Below the pieces are notes generated by a model. It saw only the letters and a list, made by a program, of their open reading frames with translations. It made no database searches and had not been told where the DNA came from. Shown here piece after piece: positions 40,237 through 40,956 of a DNA stretch of 40,956 bases (the stretch's first letter is position 1; each line of letters begins with the position of its first letter). The position numbers and the translations under genes are program-made. Source of the DNA: CAZJHX01 sp964545715 (GTDB taxonomy: Bacteria; Myxococcota_A; UBA9042; GCA-2863065); the NCBI GenBank assembly GCA_964545715.1, contig CAZJHX010000095.1, positions 1-40,956 of the forward strand. Reading direction: 5' to 3'.

Positions 40237-40904
40237 GAGCGCTGTTGATCATGGCGATGCTGACGTTGAGCGCGTCGGCGCATGGCCAGACGCTGGTGAC
40301 GCAGGTAACGGGGCCGGTGACCTATACGGTGCCCGCCGCGCCGGCAAAGAAGCCGGTGCAGGCGTTCATGAAGGCGCGCACCGGCGATGCGTTTGAGCTG
40401 CCCGCGAAGGCGAGCCTGCGCCTGGTGTACTACCGGACGGGGCGCCAGGAGATTTGGACCGGACCGGCCTCGTTTCGGGTGGGCAAGGGCGAGAGCGTGG
40501 CCATCGGATCGGCGCGGCCCGCGGTGTCGCAGCTGCCCAAGGCCGGGGCCAAGGGACTGAGGCGGGTGCCGAGCCTGCTGAAGCGCGCGGGGATCACCCG
40601 GATGGGAGCGTCGCGCGTGCGCAGCGGCGGCGATGACATCGTGTGGCAGGCACTGAAGGAGCTGACCCCGCAGGCGCGCGTTGAATACGAGGCCGCGCTG
40701 GTGCTGTACGCCGAGATGGACAAGCAGCGGCGACCGGGGGATCCGACGCCGGAGCTGGCGCTGATCGGCGTGCTGGGCAAGCTCAAGCTGCGCGCCGAGT
40801 TGGTGGTGCGGGTTGCGGCGGCCAGGAAGCGGTTTCCCAAAAATGACACGTTCGCGATGTTGGACGCGTGGCTGCATCCGCCTAAGGCACCGCCCGCAAA
40901 ATGA
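40233..40904 (+). CDS. Secreted FecR-like domain protein
   Basis: The 223-residue protein has a signal peptide (MRALLIMAMLTLSASAHG, cleavage before Q). The mature N-terminal region resembles a FecR-type beta domain: VTQVTGPVTYTV, FMKARTGDAFELPAKASLRLVYYRTGRQEIWTGPASFRV. A helical C-terminal half follows. Such domains often sense or present periplasmic signals. The 4-bp overlap (ATGA) with the CHASE2 cyclase suggests it feeds that sensor. The FecR assignment is a pattern judgement, not a certain match. Confidence 0.65.
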   Translation: MRALLIMAMLTLSASAHGQTLVTQVTGPVTYTVPAAPAKKPVQAFMKARTGDAFELPAKASLRLVYYRTGRQEIWTGPASFRVGKGESVAIGSARPAVSQLPKAGAKGLRRVPSLLKRAGITRMGASRVRSGGDDIVWQALKELTPQARVEYEAALVLYAEMDKQRRPGDPTPELALIGVLGKLKLRAELVVRVAAARKRFPKNDTFAMLDAWLHPPKAPPAK

Positions 40905-40933
40905 TAGAGTCCCTGGAAATGGTGTAGGACGCT

Positions 40934-40955
40934 CGTTCGGAAGACGGGCCGAACG
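40934..40955 (+). terminator. Hairpin after the FecR-like gene
   Basis: CGTTCGG (40934-40940) and CCGAACG (40949-40955) form a perfect 7-bp stem with an 8-base loop, 30 bp after the stop. Any T run would lie beyond the window edge, so terminator function is likely but not shown. Confidence 0.45.
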
Positions 40956-40956
40956 G

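Overview
The window is about 41 kb of very GC-rich, gene-dense DNA with no rRNA, tRNA, CRISPR array, integrase or transposase gene that I can see. Several things point to a Gram-negative soil or marine predator-type bacterium of the Myxococcota or a near relative: many lipoproteins with Asp/Pro/Glu-rich spacers and Cys-rich domains, an NtrC-type sigma-54 activator, a CHASE2 adenylate cyclase, a VolA-like lipase and a giant calpain-like protease. This placement is an inference from gene style, not from a marker gene.

Layout. 94-846 is a two-domain VOC protein. 856-7576 is a minus-strand cluster: a YHYH lipoprotein, an Asp/His-rich probable lipoprotein, a sensor kinase with a His/Pro-rich periplasmic loop, a sigma-54 response regulator, an HTH regulator and a lipoprotein with two pacifastin-type domains. 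It reads as an envelope-sensing system, possibly for a metal. A 171-bp palindromic element sits between kinase and regulator. 7817-12391 encodes a 1524-residue protein with a Pro/Ala-rich N-terminus, about 480 residues of Lys/Ala-rich coiled coil, an EF-hand and a complete calpain Cys-His-Asn site. 12455-16149 holds a D-aminoacylase-type amidohydrolase, a second palindromic element flanked by TA, a TetR regulator and an HtrA protease. A pair of dyads with identical 26-bp spacing lies both before the amidohydrolase and before the Asp/His-rich gene 6 kb away, so one regulator probably controls both.

16304-24731 is mostly housekeeping: a HisC-like aminotransferase with a HAD phosphatase, DnaB followed at once by a MESH1-type (p)ppGpp hydrolase, a class II glutamine-amidotransferase-like protein that has lost its N-terminal cysteine, transketolase, and a PLP deaminase with a small lipoprotein. 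24792-28972 has an AmpG-like transporter, two divergent lipoproteins whose start codons overlap, and a MerR plus VWA-protein pair.

28973-29309 is the most regulatory intergenic region: two dyads, a strong sigma-54 promoter match and a 29-codon frame for a single-span membrane peptide. 29310-36876 carries adenosine deaminase, a quinone oxidoreductase, a secreted lipase, then an overlapping chain of FMO-like oxidoreductase, Rieske oxygenase, MurB and YjbQ. 36883-40904 has a GT39-type membrane glycosyltransferase facing a CHASE2 adenylate cyclase that overlaps a FecR-like secreted protein. Several genes without a Shine-Dalgarno have a -10-like hexamer 6-10 bases before the start codon, which suggests leaderless transcripts.
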